NCBI GenBank assembly: GCA_930367215.1
Contig: OV884057.1
Location: 202,171,621-202,235,620, forward strand
Reading direction: 5' to 3'
DNA: 64,000 nt
Source of the DNA: Pollenia angustigena
Lineage: Eukaryota > Arthropoda > Insecta > Diptera > Polleniidae
Position 1 is the first letter of the stretch; the number at the start of each line of letters is the position of its first letter. Under the pieces are notes generated by a model. It saw only the letters and a list, made by a program, of their open reading frames with translations. It was not told the origin of the DNA and did no database searches. Made by a program: the position numbers and the translations under genes. Positions 9,973-20,309 of the stretch are shown here, piece after piece.

Positions 9973-11378
9973 TTATAGCATTTTACACCTTTTTTATTGT
10001 CAGTATTGCCGTCGTTGACACTTTTCGCTGCGGCTGTTGTGATCGGTTTTTCACTTGCCGCCGTCACCCTTGACTTACTCTGTACTGTTGCAAATGATGA
10101 GGTGACGTCATTATAATTGCAGTAACTATTTATGTCACGGAACAATTGGTTACTGGTTTCATAGTCATTGGAAATCTTACGTTTTAGATTTGGATCGTTT
10201 ATTCCGTTCACAATATGCCTGGCAATAGCCGGTTCGGACAAATTACCTTTTGTACCGATGGCTAACATTTTAAAGTAGTATTCCTGTGGCGTTTCATTTA
10301 AGCGACGTTTCATCTGGGCCATTTTTATGTGTATATCGGCCGCGTTATCTACATGAGGAAAATCTTTCAAAAATTTCCCAACGAATTCCTCCCATGATAA
10401 GAAAACCGTTTGTAAGGAGTCGATCCAATATTTTGCAGGCCCCGACATCTTCTGTTGGACTGCAAAAATCAACTTTTGATCATCCCAGCCATAAGCCACC
10501 TTAAGAGTATTTACACGTTTCACAAATTGTGAGGAATTTAATGACTCTTCGACAGAGGGGTTGAATTCGGGCAATATGGCAATCATCTCCCTTACATTCC
10601 CGTATGGGTTACCAAAATAACCATTCGTCGGTAAAAGCTGTGGAAACTGCTGCTGTTGTGCATATACGTTACGTTGTGGGAACGGAATATGTTCCTGTTG
10701 TGCGATACGCTGTACGGGTACGTGGTCCGAAAACAATATATGCGGATGTGCACCTGTTACTTGACACGGGGCCCGAACGTTTTGCATGGAAATATATTGT
10801 TGGTCGGCATTCAAAGGTACTGTATACGGTACACGGTTAGGCTGCTGGTTCTGATTGACAGTCACTGGAACATTTTGCGGTGGCGGCTGCAACGATTGCG
10901 ACGGTGTTGTTGAATAATAATTATTCACGGACGTGGCTGTACGACTGCCACTAAACGGATTGAAAGTTGTTGAAATTGGTACGAAGTTTCCGGCTGAAAC
11001 ATTACTATACGTATTACGAAAATTTGCGGGTGTGTCTATACGGCTGCCACGATGCAAATCGTGTTGTGAAGAAACGGATGCTATATTTCCGGGTGAAACA
11101 CTAGCAGGTATATTACGTGATGGTGAACCGTTGGGCGATACAAATGTCTCTATTGGTGAAGATGATTGAGGTGGACAGAATTGCAATGACACCGCACGCA
11201 TGTCCGCAATAGTTTTCTCCAACTGCGAAATACGTTCAGTCATACCCGCGACACCTTTACCACTATTAATCCGCTCGAGACGTTCAATTAACTCGTTCTT
11301 TCTCCCCGAACACGCTATACCGGCTTCACGACACTTCGCCTGTAATTGTTTTAACGTTAAATTCTCGAAATTTCCCAT
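9945..11378 (-). CDS. Gag with an N-terminal SAP-like domain (gypsy element)
   Basis: 477 codons starting at ATG 11378. Residues ~5-38 (LTLKQLQAKCREAG, then GRKNELIERLERIN) fit the SAP motif, a helix-extended loop-helix fold that binds DNA or RNA. Next comes a low-complexity Ser/Pro/Asn/Gln region (~50-260), then a retrotransposon Gag capsid region (~265-420: FVKRVNTLKVAYGWDDQK, AKYWIDSL, PQEYYFKML). It ends in the first half of a zinc knuckle (KCYNC) and then runs out of frame; the second half lies in the overlapping frame at 9972. The break probably disables Gag-Pol, although a programmed shift is a less likely alternative. Confidence 0.88.
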   Translation of the reverse strand: MGNFENLTLKQLQAKCREAGIACSGRKNELIERLERINSGKGVAGMTERISQLEKTIADMRAVSLQFCPPQSSSPIETFVSPNGSPSRNIPASVSPGNIASVSSQHDLHRGSRIDTPANFRNTYSNVSAGNFVPISTTFNPFSGSRTATSVNNYYSTTPSQSLQPPPQNVPVTVNQNQQPNRVPYTVPLNADQQYISMQNVRAPCQVTGAHPHILFSDHVPVQRIAQQEHIPFPQRNVYAQQQQFPQLLPTNGYFGNPYGNVREMIAILPEFNPSVEESLNSSQFVKRVNTLKVAYGWDDQKLIFAVQQKMSGPAKYWIDSLQTVFLSWEEFVGKFLKDFPHVDNAADIHIKMAQMKRRLNETPQEYYFKMLAIGTKGNLSEPAIARHIVNGINDPNLKRKISNDYETSNQLFRDINSYCNYNDVTSSFATVQSKSRVTAASEKPITTAAAKSVNDGNTDNKKGVKCYNCLDMDTTQ

Positions 11379-11424
11379 AGCGTCGTCACGATTCTTGGAA
11401 TTCTTTATCCCACTTCTGAATAAA

Positions 11425-11713
11425 TGTCACCCAGATGATGATTATTTAGCTGTCGCCGGTTGTAGAATTAATAATATAACACGTTTGATATTTATTAATT
11501 ATGTATATTACTGCTTATTTAACAATTAAAGAAATTAAAGTTTACAAAAGTCTATTGAGAATTTATTTTATGTTCTTGTCAGGACGCTCGTAAAAATAAT
11601 ACTGACTGCGCGACGGCAGAATACGTTAAAAATATGAAAAGGATGATGCAATCGCAATTGTCAAAAATAAGACAGGGTCGCTCAATCAGGGTTCGGCTAG
11701 ATTACACTTGACA
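11425..11713 (-). repeat. 5' LTR of the gypsy element
   Basis: 289 bp, TGTCACCC..CTTGACA, followed by the CAAT target duplication. In the element's orientation the LTR is followed by TTTATTCAGAAGTGGGAT, where a tRNA primer site would be expected; I could not assign the tRNA. Confidence 0.95.
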
Positions 11714-12471
11714 CAATTTTCAGGAAATACTCCTGTCTCTAACGATTTGTTTATTATATCTAGCAATTTCTTTCCCACGATATTCCTACTATTTAAAATC
11801 ATTTTAATTGATATTTTGTTATAGTTATATTCTTTGTGCAGTCATTACTTTTACGTATGAGTTGTTGTCCAACTTAAGTATCGCGTTGTATATTGTACGC
11901 CCATTTCTATTATATTCGAAAAGCTTTTGTTTTTCAAGTTTTTCAATAATCTCACTTTCCTTTAGTTTAAATGTCATTCCAGTTAATTTGATTTTCATTT
12001 CAGTTTGATTTGGAACCATAATTTCATACGATTCACCCATTTCAATTTCCATTGTTTCTTTAATTTTTTCTCTTTCTTCGTTACTTTCACTTTGAATAAC
12101 AACTGACCCATTTTTTCTCTGTTCTGGCTTTCTTTAAGAAAATCATTTTGTTTTTCAAGTTTTTCAATAATCCCACTTTCCTTTAGTTTAAATGTCATTC
12201 CAGTTAATTTGATTTTCATTTCAGTTTGATTTGGAACCATAATTTCATACGATTCACCCATTTCAATTTCCATTGTTTCTTTAATTTTTTCTCTTTCTTC
12301 GTTACTTTCACTTTGAATAACAACTGACCCATTTTTTCTCTGTTCTACATTTACAATTTTAAAAATAGTTGGGTTAACTTTTTTGTTTAAATCTTCTTTT
12401 GTTTTTACAACATCCTGTTTTTCTTTGGGTTTAATAACAAATAGGTTAAAAGAAAATACTTGCGAATCCAT
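11714..12471 (-). pseudogene. LINE ORF1 with internal duplication, joined to RT N-terminus
   Basis: From ATG 12471 the frame encodes an ORF1-like protein with KVNPTIFKIVNVEQRKNGSV and ESNEEREKIKETMEIEMG, a pattern seen in ORF1 of jockey-group LINEs. A ~200-bp segment is present twice (11925-12125 and 12146-12346, offset 221 bp), breaking the frame. At about 11824 the sequence passes directly to the N-terminal RT (MILNSRNIVGKKLL, ETGVFPENW), so the whole endonuclease region is missing. The RT continues at 6702 across the gypsy insertion. It belongs with 5271-6702. Confidence 0.75.
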
Positions 12472-13077
12472 ACTTTTATCTTTAAATTTGTTAGATACTA
12501 GCCTTGAAGATTGGGTTTAAAGCTGCGATCGGCACCCTATACTAGTACATTTTGTAATTGTATGTGTTGTATCAATTTTACATATGTTGTTGTTATTGTC
12601 GTTAAATTCCCCAGCGGGAAAACTCAGAAGACCTTCTTACTTCAGGCCTTTTTAAAGGCCTGCATAAAAAATTTTTTGATTTAATTACTATTCTTACGTA
12701 ACTGCTAAAGAATGCCTCATAGAAGGCCTCGGCTCTTTGGTATGAGAAGCGAGAAAAGAAGGAGTAATATTTTTTGTTTAGTTTTTTTTTTGCACAAGCA
12801 AAAGAATTCCGATCCCTTTACAAAAACAAAGTAACATATGTTGTAAATCATTTTAGTTGAAGTGGAAAAGAGAAAGAGTAAAATTTTTTGTTTTGTTGTT
12901 TTCGCCAAAGCGAAAGAATTCAGATCCCGTTATAAAAACAAAGTAACAAAGTAGGTGCGTATTAAAATACAAAATAAGAACAATTCGGTTCTAGATCAGT
13001 GAAGGGCACATTTGCTAATCCTATGTACGCGTGCATAGGAATATAAATTCTGCTGTGTGACGTCGACACATGTACAC
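12472..13077. other. Intergenic, with a ~115-bp tandem duplication
   Basis: Two diverged direct copies lie at about 12740-12835 and 12855-12950, each ending AAAAACAAAGTAACA. GGCCTTTTTAAAGGCC near 12646 is a short palindrome. No gene recognised. Confidence 0.5.
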
Positions 13078-13464
13078 TATAAACCATAGAGTATACAGAG
13101 GCGTCACGAGACAGAAAATATTGTGTTTTTTTCTGTCTTTTTCTTCGAAAGCTGCCCTTTTTGCGTTTTTTGTTTTGATTATGCAATTTGTGTAGATAGT
13201 ATCGGCCTGTTTTTACGCATTGTCACTTCACTAACAAAAAACGTTTTCTTTCTCTTTCTTCGAAAGCTGCCCACGCAAATGATTTAGGCATTTTTCATAC
13301 GTCACTTTTTTCATCTGTGAAGTGACAATGCGTAAAAACAGGCCGCTACTATCTACACAAATTGCATAATCAAAACAAAAAACACAAAAAGGGCAGCTTT
13401 CGAAGAAAAAGACAGAAAAAAACACAATATTTTCTGTCTCGTGACGCCTCTGTATACTCTGTGC
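13078..13464. repeat. Inverted repeat, ~145-bp arms around an ~80-bp loop
   Basis: 13088-13237 and 13316-13464 are reverse complements with few mismatches; each holds CTGTCTTTTTCTTCGAAAGC and a CGCCTCTGTATACTCT end. The right end matches a third sequence at 32730-32750. It looks like a foldback or long-TIR element. A hAT MITE was inserted immediately at its right edge (13465). Confidence 0.75.
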
Positions 13465-13891
13465 CAAGGCGAATTCATAAAGGTGACATTTTCCAGTCAT
13501 CTGTTTATTGTTTATTTTTTTGTGTGTATACTGAATGTTAAGCTTTGTTTACATTTTGTGAAAAAATTAATTCAAATTTAAAATTCAATAAAAAATTTAA
13601 ATAGATGAAAAAAAACACTTATTTAAATTATATAAAACAAAAAAAGTGAAAAAATATAAGCACAAGAAATTAAAGATACGTAAGGAATAAGTGGAGCCAC
13701 AATTGAGGAGTTTCTTAAGCAATTGTGTATATTTTATTAACAAAAAAATTTCCTTTTTTATATTTTCAACAAATATTTTTGACATTCACTCTAACTTTTT
13801 ACAAAAACAAAATACATAGTATTTTTCAATAAAAAGGGATAGCTAGCATAACTCTATCTCATGATGCGGTCACCTTTATAAATTCGCCTTG
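13465..13891. mobile_element. hAT MITE, CAAGGCG termini (427 bp)
   Basis: Termini CAAGGCGAATTCATAAAGGT and CAAGGCGAATTTATAAAGGT are inverted, flanked by an exact 8-bp duplication CTCTGTGC (13457-13464 and 13892-13899). The interior is AT-rich with no transposase. Confidence 0.9.
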
Positions 13892-14097
13892 CTCTGTGCT
13901 ATAAACTTCTTTGTGTGGACTGTGACAATGTACGTTCCATGGTGAAATAAACAGGTGGCAGCACTAGGCCAGATGACGATTTTTTGCTCTTGCATTGTTT
14001 GTCTAGGTTTATGTCAAAGTTTTGTTTATGTTTACAAAAAGTCCACGTTTAGTGCTGTGATTATTGTATTTTGTTAAAGTTTTTAATAATTTAAAAA

Positions 14098-14312
14098 TTA
14101 AATAAATAAGATAATGACCATAATTAAATAAAAATTGGCTAAAAATGTATATATTTCATCACGTTCAGCGGCACGCTTTGATTTTTGTTGAATGTATTTT
14201 TTGACGCAAATGGTGATGTAATTTCCATTTTTGTTGTAATGTTGTATTTGTTGCCGTAACGATGCCACCTGCTTATTCCACCATGGTACGTTCGGCTGTT
14301 GCTTTGTTGTTA
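14098..14312 (-). pseudogene. Small LINE ORF2 fragment
   Basis: The minus strand encodes PNVPWWNKQVASLR followed by a basic stretch. This resembles the PPWWN(R/K)xL segment between endonuclease and RT in LINE ORF2. The open sequence continues on the other side of the hAT MITE (14853-14900). It is too short to assign to a clade. Confidence 0.5.
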
Positions 14313-14320
14313 TTTCGTCA

Positions 14321-14852
14321 CAGGTACTTTTTTTCCTTGTCCCCAAACAATTAAAAAAATATCCCCAAAAATCCCCAAATTAAGAAAAAAAACCTTAATA
14401 AGTAAATATTTTTCTGTTTGTTTTTTTTCTGACCAAATTTAAAATTTTTTTTTTTTAAAAAAGTAAAAATAGTAAGAAAAATTTTAATAAGAAATCCCCA
14501 AAAATCCCAAAATAAAAATTTTTTGTAAAACAAATTATTTTATTTTGTTTGTACCCTGAAGGAAAAATAACATAAATTTATAAAGTACCTTTAACACTAC
14601 CTTTTAACTAAAATGATAATCTTAATAAGGACCTTTTACACCGTATAAGTTGTTGATAAGAGTAAGATAATACGAGACAATGAAAAATAAGCATAAATAA
14701 TAAAAGGGAAAATATATTAAAAGAGTGTTAAATCCCCAAAAAATCCCCGAATTCTTTTTTTAAATCCCCAATCCCCAAATGACTTTCTTTGTCCTTTTTG
14801 CTCGCATAAAATCCCCAACTTTGGGGATAAATCCCCAAGTCTGACAGCCCTG
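14321..14852. mobile_element. hAT MITE rich in CCCCAAA (532 bp)
   Basis: Begins CAGGTAC and ends ACAGCCCTG, flanked by the exact 8-bp duplication TTTCGTCA (14313-14320 and 14853-14860). Many copies of ATCCCCAAA, direct and inverted, sit near both ends and may be transposase sites. It split the LINE fragment at 14098-14312. Confidence 0.85.
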
Positions 14853-14860
14853 TTTCGTCA

Positions 14861-15817
14861 ACACAAGCATAAATGTGATAGTAAGTGTGTGCCTTCACTG
14901 TTCTAGATCAATATGACTGTGTCGTTTTCTGTAATGGATTAAAGAGCACAGCTTGTGAGCTACCTTAATCTACTACAAAAACGACGACAGTCGCTTACGA
15001 CAACTACAATAAGGCTGAATAATACGCTACAACAAATTTTTCTAAAATAAACTTTGCTAAAAAATATCTTTTTATAATTCCGGGAAGTCGATAATTATAT
15101 TTAGTAAAGGCCAGTTTACACGGTAATACATTGTATTACGACATAATGTAGAATGAGAGAAATCATATCATGTAAAAGCAAAATGCATTGAGTAAGAGAG
15201 AATACGAATACAAAATCTGACAAGCGGTCGGTAAATGGTTTTTTTCTAAACCATTTTAGAAACTTAGTGCTGGTTCACACTCTTCAAGTTTTAGCCAGCA
15301 AGTCTTTAGCTTATGGGAAAGAAGGGCAAAGAGAATGCCATTTCTTCTCCTCTCTATCTGAAGGATATATATAAGATGTATATAATCTGAAAGATAATAG
15401 TTTTCCAGGCAAAAAGAGCGATTCGTGCAAAAAATCGCCCGTACCGTTCCTGAGAAATCTGGGTTCATCCAAAATGGTCAGTAAAATGCTTTGCTGATTT
15501 ATCCCATGGAACACATGCTTTTGCACGGTATAAACTGTACTTTTCGTCACTTTTCGCTCTCAATTTATGTTCTCATTTACTGCATTTTGTGTACTCGAAC
15601 GCAATTTCGTAAAATGCAGTAAAGTTTAGTAAAAAATAGTAAAAACTTTTGTGTTCTCGAACGCAACTATTATTAATTTATATTTTTACTTCTTCTTTCT
15701 TTTCTTTATTAAGTAAAATAAATTAGGGAAAAATCTTTTTGTTTTCTTAAATATGTTTTATACAAACAAAAATATTACTTCATCAAAATAAGAAATATAT
15801 TATATTTCAGTTATTTC
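14861..15817. other. Intergenic, nothing firm
   Basis: A related pair of phrases (GTGTACTCGAACGCAA / GTGTTCTCGAACGCAA at about 15590 and 15650) surrounds repeated AGTAAA. Short open frames at 15256-15550 have no recognisable domain. Confidence 0.4.
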
Positions 15818-15823
15818 TTTATT
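15818..15823 (-). promoter_or_regulatory. Poly(A) signal AATAAA of the OST gene
   Basis: AATAAA on the minus strand about 32 bp after the stop codon, so the 3' UTR would be very short. Confidence 0.5.
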
Positions 15824-15854
15824 ACCATCTCCAGGAATATTTCACTCAGTGAAT

Positions 15855-17109
15855 TTATTTAAAAAGAAAACTAAAAACAAAAACATATTTGTAACAATAA
15901 AATTTTCATTATACAAAAAATATATACCTGTAAGGATACCCTTGAGCTTTTGAACGAAATACCGATAACAAAAAGGAATAGAAAATGGCTAAAAAGGCTA
16001 AACCAGCAATAGCCATAATACGCCCCTTTCGTTGGTCTGTTTGGCTGCCAGCCTCCGTAAGCAAAAGCATGCCCAAGAAAATCAAAGCATCTAAAATATT
16101 AACAATAAATCAAGGGCGAGTTATTTAAAATTTGTTAACTTACTTAAACCTAAAACGATGTAGGTTTCTACAACTAATTGACCCTGTGATGAACCATGAA
16201 TATAGGCAACACCACCATTTTGTGATTTATGCACTAAAGGTGGACCACGTATATGATTCCACATTTGTCCTGATATCATTGTGAAACAGAAGAACACTGC
16301 TATGGCCCCCCAAATCGATTTGTTGTATAAAAACTCCAAATTATTACGTCTCATGTACAAAAAGCCTCCAACCAGTGCAGCCACAGTAATCATAGCAACC
16401 GTTCCCGAGTAATTGGGTGGACGGAACACACGTATTTGTACATCGGTACGTTCGGCCACAAATTTCGCTATAGCATCAGCTGCAAAGCCAACACGATGTA
16501 TGTCCATGGTATCAGCACCTTTTAGTTTACCCTTCGCTGGGAAGTGCATAAACACCGGTGCAGTGTTCAAGCGTAACATTTGAAAAACATCGGAACCTTC
16601 ATCAAAATCTACCATGGCGAAGAATACTTTGTTCGAGTAGACCGGTGAGAATCTATAGGATTGCGCGACAATTTGGAATTCATCGTGTGCATGACGGCAA
16701 ATTTGACATTGTCGTGAGGGTGCTAGTGCAGTCAACATAACAATCATCGAATAGTTACGGGGTGAACTTTTAACATATTCCCTAAACTTTTGGCCATTGA
16801 AACGTAACAAAGCTTTTTTATTATTCATTTCCATCAAATTTTGAACCTTTTCCGATATGGATAGGCCGACCTAAAATTAAAATATTATTAGACTTTAATT
16901 CTACATTGACCGGCATTTTTTGAGGGTTGAAATATTTTGATGTTACAACGACAATGACGTGGCCTAATAGACACCCTGTTTTGTTGATTAAGCCGAGTGA
17001 TACAACTACTTCTTTATACCTTTTGTTTACTTTGAGCCGTAGTGCCCAAAATTGAGAAGCCAGCCATTAATATCACTGCAAACAGCAATGTTCTGTATAA
17101 TAAGTTCAT
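15855..17109 (-). CDS. Ostgamma: Oligosaccharyltransferase subunit, OST3/OST6 (TUSC3/MAGT1) family
   Basis: Four exons: 17020-17109, 16144-16870, 15928-16090 and 15855-15870; phases agree and the product is 331 residues, near the 335-348 of mammalian TUSC3/MAGT1. Residues 1-26 are a signal peptide (MNLLYRTLLFAVILM). A luminal thioredoxin-like domain follows with the redox pair in CQIC (about residue 75). Four membrane segments occupy about 180-320 (including TVAMITVAALVGGFLY and MAIAGLAFLAIFYS), and the tail is FRSKAQGYPYSFLFK. The family sits in the ER oligosaccharyltransferase and forms mixed disulfides with nascent chains to help N-glycosylation; a magnesium transport role has also been proposed. 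The last coding exon is only 16 bp. It is divergent from METTL14. Confidence 0.96.
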
Positions 17110-17515
17110 CTTACTTCATGTACTTTTTTAAACTTTTTAAATTAAATAGACCACCACGACAAAACACTACATGAAACAAAACCGTTCTCAAAATCCAATG
17201 GGATAAAATATATTTGACAAATGTCAAGATTACAATTGTGAATGATCAGAGTTGCCAAGTTTCTTAAAAGTTGGTTTTAAGCCAGGGTCCATGTAATCGT
17301 TTATTATTCATATACAAATCTATAAAACAGCAAAAAAATGTTTATAATTTCAATGTCGAACACCGGCTTCGCTTTTTTTAAATATATCGGTAGTAAATAA
17401 AGTGTTTTTAACTGTGGCATGTCGAATAATGTCATTGCCTAACAGAGTGTGTCTGTATTACCTGCATAAAAGTTTGACGTGTTTTATGTCATTTAATACA
17501 GATACAGATATCTGC
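17110..17515. other. Upstream DNA of the OST gene
   Basis: Presumably holds the promoter; I see no clear TATA box. A phrase GTGGCATGTCGAATAATGTC near 17425 resembles the terminal repeat of the foldback element at 22.6-23.85 kb, and ACACCGGCTTCGCT at 17350 matches the minisatellite monomer. Confidence 0.4.
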
Positions 17516-17529
17516 GAAATATGGCCGCA

Positions 17530-17800
17530 AAAAATAAATGCATGCTAAATTTGGGGCTATTTTTCATAACGCAATATGACCCCATTTTCTTAATGAAAAA
17601 TTACCGCAAAAACATGAAAAATAACCCTAAAACGAAAATGAAATATGACCCTAAATTTTGGGCAATTCTTCATTATGAAAAATCACCTCAAAATTTATGT
17701 ATTTTAACCCCAAAAAAGAACACAAAGAAAGTTAAATTAAAAATTTTGGGTGGAGTTCATATGCCCGAAACTAAAAATCCCAAATTTAGAATCTCGATTT
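17530..17800. repeat. Degenerate repeats of ATGAAAAAT-ACCC type
   Basis: Many imperfect copies of a ~20-bp motif (ATGAAAAATNACCCNAAA and its complement). Similar sequence lies at 22255-22470 and 19405-19480. It precedes the minisatellite here, as does the copy at 22.3 kb. An open frame across it is a by-product of the repeat. Confidence 0.6.
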
Positions 17801-17859
17801 CATAATCCGAATAACTAAACAGTTTTGGTTTTAAAAATCGTACGATAGCATGGTTGGGC

Positions 17860-18262
17860 AGTCGGCCGTGCGCAAGGATTTTTTCCTCTATGGTATAACG
17901 ATCAATGGCTTAGCTTACTAAAGCTTCACGTTATAGCCGGCCGGGGCAAGGAGTTTCTTCTCTATGATATAACGAACACTGGCTTCGTTATCTAAAGCTT
18001 CTCTATAAAGCCAGCCGTCGGCCGGGTGCAAGAATTTTCTTCTCTATGGTATAACAAACACTGGCTTCGCTCACTAAAGCTTCACAACATAGCCGACCTT
18101 TGGCTGGGTGCAATGATTTTCTTTTCTATGGTATAAAGAACACTGGCTTCGCTCAGTAAAGCTTCTCTAAATAGCAGGACTTCCGCCGGGTGCAATTATT
18201 TGTTCCTCTATGGTGTTACAAACACCGGCTTCGCTAACTAAAGCATCTCTGCATAACCATCA
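17860..18262 (+). repeat. Minisatellite, about five ~80-bp monomers
   Basis: Each monomer has GGCCGGGTGCAAGGATTTT, then CTCTATGGTATAACAAACAC, then CGGCTTCGCTAACTAAAGCT. The GC-rich GCCGGCC..GGCCGGC part can form a hairpin. Monomers differ by up to about 20%. A second array of the same family lies at 22660-23250, on the other side of METTL14. Confidence 0.85.
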
Positions 18263-19166
18263 AGGATATTATCCCTAGAAACTTTTACATACATTTTATA
18301 TATAACTTGTGTAAAAATGTTTGGTGTGATTTTTAATTTCTTAAAATTTGCATTTTTTACTAGTTACTGCCCGTCTATACCAGAGATAATTATTGCGACT
18401 ATATTGCAGTAAATGTCAAAATTATGTTATCTCTAATGTAGACTGCAATTTTTTGTACATATTTATTGCCGGTAATTTATGTTGCAATAATTGTTAGTCC
18501 ATTTTCGTTGACAATTATTGCTAACGTCAAGAAACGTAAAATTTGGTTGTCAATTGAAAAAAGAAGCAAAAAAGAAAAAAAAATAGAAGCAAATTGTGGG
18601 AAAAAGAAATTGAATTATGGGAGCAAATTATTTTTAGTGAAAGAATTAAATTAAAGAATTAATCAAACACTAAAATAAAATACCAAAAATTATTTTCTTA
18701 TTCAATCTCTTTTATTTAAATTTATATTATTTTTGTTTAATTTTGAGTTCTTTTTTATATAAAAATAATAAAATAATTTAATAAAAAAAATAATTTAATA
18801 AAATTAATTTACATTTATGGCGATTTCTTTTCTGAGAAAAATGTTGCATTAATGTTAAATGTTATAACACGATTGTTAATGCAAATTTTTTAACAACGCT
18901 TTTATAACATCATGTTATAACACAAATCATGTCAGTTGTAGACGGGGAGTAGGTAACATTAGAAAATGTAACATGTATATACTGTAACATATTTTTCTCA
19001 GAAAAGAAATCACCATTAAATAATTAAGTCGACAAAGAATTTATATTAATTAAAATAATTTTTGCAAGATAGCGCCAGTTTTTACACTGGATCTTCTTCC
19101 TTGATTTTTTCAAATTATGAGTTAACATAAATACGTATTCCCATGCCTTTAACATAAGCTGAGCAA
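18263..19166. other. Intergenic; remnant of a GTCTACAACTGACATG MITE
   Basis: About 18870-18950 carries ATAACATCATGTTATAAC and CATGTCAGTTGTAGAC, matching the element at 33736-33906. Related phrases occur from about 18370. The rest is AT-rich with no gene. Confidence 0.5.
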
Positions 19167-19169
19167 TAA

Positions 19170-19325
19170 CATAGCGTCTTCACCTGACAATTTTTTTTCA
19201 TACCAACGTCAAAGTCTATATAAAAAAAAACTTGAAAATTTTTGTCAGCATTTTTTTAAAATTAACTTTTTAATATGAAGTTTGACGTTTGGTATGATAA
19301 AAAATTGTCAGGTGAAGACGCTATG
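19170..19325. mobile_element. Harbinger-like MITE (156 bp)
   Basis: Inverted termini CATAGCGTCTTCACCTGACA at both ends, flanked by TAA (19167-19169, 19326-19328). A 118-bp sister lies at 59199-59316 with TTA flanks. Three-base TWA duplications point to PIF/Harbinger. Confidence 0.85.
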
Positions 19326-19571
19326 TAAGAAATATTGCTCTGTTATTCTGCCGACGTTATTGCCAACTTGCTGATATATTTATCTTTAGTGCAGACAAAG
19401 TAAAAATTGTGATTTTATTTGGGGCCATTTTTCATTCCTTGATATTGGGGTAATTTTTCATTCCATTTAAAATGCAAAAACACCCTAACGACTGAGTTGA
19501 GTTGTAAACCGTAAGGAATTTGAGTATAAAATTTGTAAACAACTGACAGCCATGATGTATGTTATACATAC

Positions 19572-20080
19572 CAAGGTCTATCCAATAGGTCTGCTTAAGA
19601 AGCCAGATGTTTATTTGGTTTTTTCCTCAACGATATCAAAAGTTGTTTACATTTTCCTTATACGTGTCTATTTTTGTTTACTTTTTTGGTTTTTTGCCAC
19701 ACATACATGCACACCAAGGTATCTTTACACAAGGTAGACTCATTTGGGAGTGTATACATGCTGCTCTATAAAAGGAACCGAGTTGTCAAAATTGTCTTCA
19801 TATAAAACAAAAACAATTGAACGCACACATGTACAAATTGTTTCTCATATACACGAAATTTGACGTAAAGGTTCCAACAAGGGGTAATCAGCTGACAAAC
19901 ATATGAGCCAACGAGCTTACCTTGTGTAAATATACCTTGCATGCACACAAAACACATTTTTCCTTTTGTTTTGCCTATGAGTAGTAAGATTTTGACAACG
20001 GCGAGGAATTTTACACAAACAAAATGCTTGTTGTTTTTTGTATTGTTGTAGAAGTAAGCAGACCTATTGGATAGGCCTTG
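19572..20080. mobile_element. hAT MITE carrying a second hAT MITE
   Basis: Termini CAAGGTCTATCCAATAGGTC and CAAGGCCTATCCAATAGGTC are inverted, flanked by ATACATAC (19564-19571, 20081-20088). Without the nested element it would be about 275 bp. Its right end is about 230 bp upstream of the METTL14 start codon. Confidence 0.9.
19715..19939. mobile_element. Nested hAT MITE, CAAGGTATATTTACACAAGG family (225 bp)
   Basis: Inverted termini CAAGGTATCTTTACACAAGG / CAAGGTATATTTACACAAGG, flanked by CATGCACAC (19706-19714, 19940-19948; one base longer than the usual 8). A 225-bp sister with nearly the same interior lies at 27105-27329. It contains TATAAAAGGAAC, a TATA-like sequence. Confidence 0.9.
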
Positions 20081-20309
20081 ATACATACAAACGGTTTTGA
20101 AAGCTCTGCACTTTTTTGTGAATGAGTTTAAAAAAAGTGATGCCAAATTTGAGCAACAAAATTTGCTTATAACATAAAGCCGCTCTCCCATTTTCTACAA
20201 CACTGCCGCATTGTTTTAGTAAATAATTTTATCAACTTTTAAAACATACAAATTGTCAAAAGTAAACAATAAATTAGAAATATAAGTGCTTTAAAAAAGC
20301 ACTATAGTT

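Larger units (their letters stand above)
6703..11713 (-). mobile_element. Ty3/gypsy LTR retrotransposon, nearly full length, defective
   Basis: Two LTRs (6703-7000 and 11425-11713) enclose gag, protease, RT, a partial RNase H and integrase, all in minus orientation. A 4-bp duplication CAAT flanks it (6699-6702 and 11714-11717). It sits inside the LINE RT reading frame. The protein order PR-RT-RH-IN is that of Ty3/gypsy. No env gene is present. Lesions: a one-base frame change in the Gag zinc knuckle, a frame change at the end of protease, loss of most of RNase H, and an altered integrase active-site residue. The LTRs are very similar, differing mainly by a short length change near their start, so insertion was probably fairly recent. 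Confidence 0.95.

Noticed and set aside
9940..9975. Programmed Gag-Pol frameshift
   Set aside because: The frame change falls in the middle of a zinc knuckle, which would destroy the finger in the Gag product; a plain deletion is likelier. Not fully excluded.
12717..13500. Short Lys/Phe-rich open frames
   Set aside because: Low-complexity translations of AT-rich repeats without domain or splice support.
17521..17805. 94-codon open frame
   Set aside because: It follows the degenerate ATGAAAAAT-ACCC repeat and encodes no known domain.
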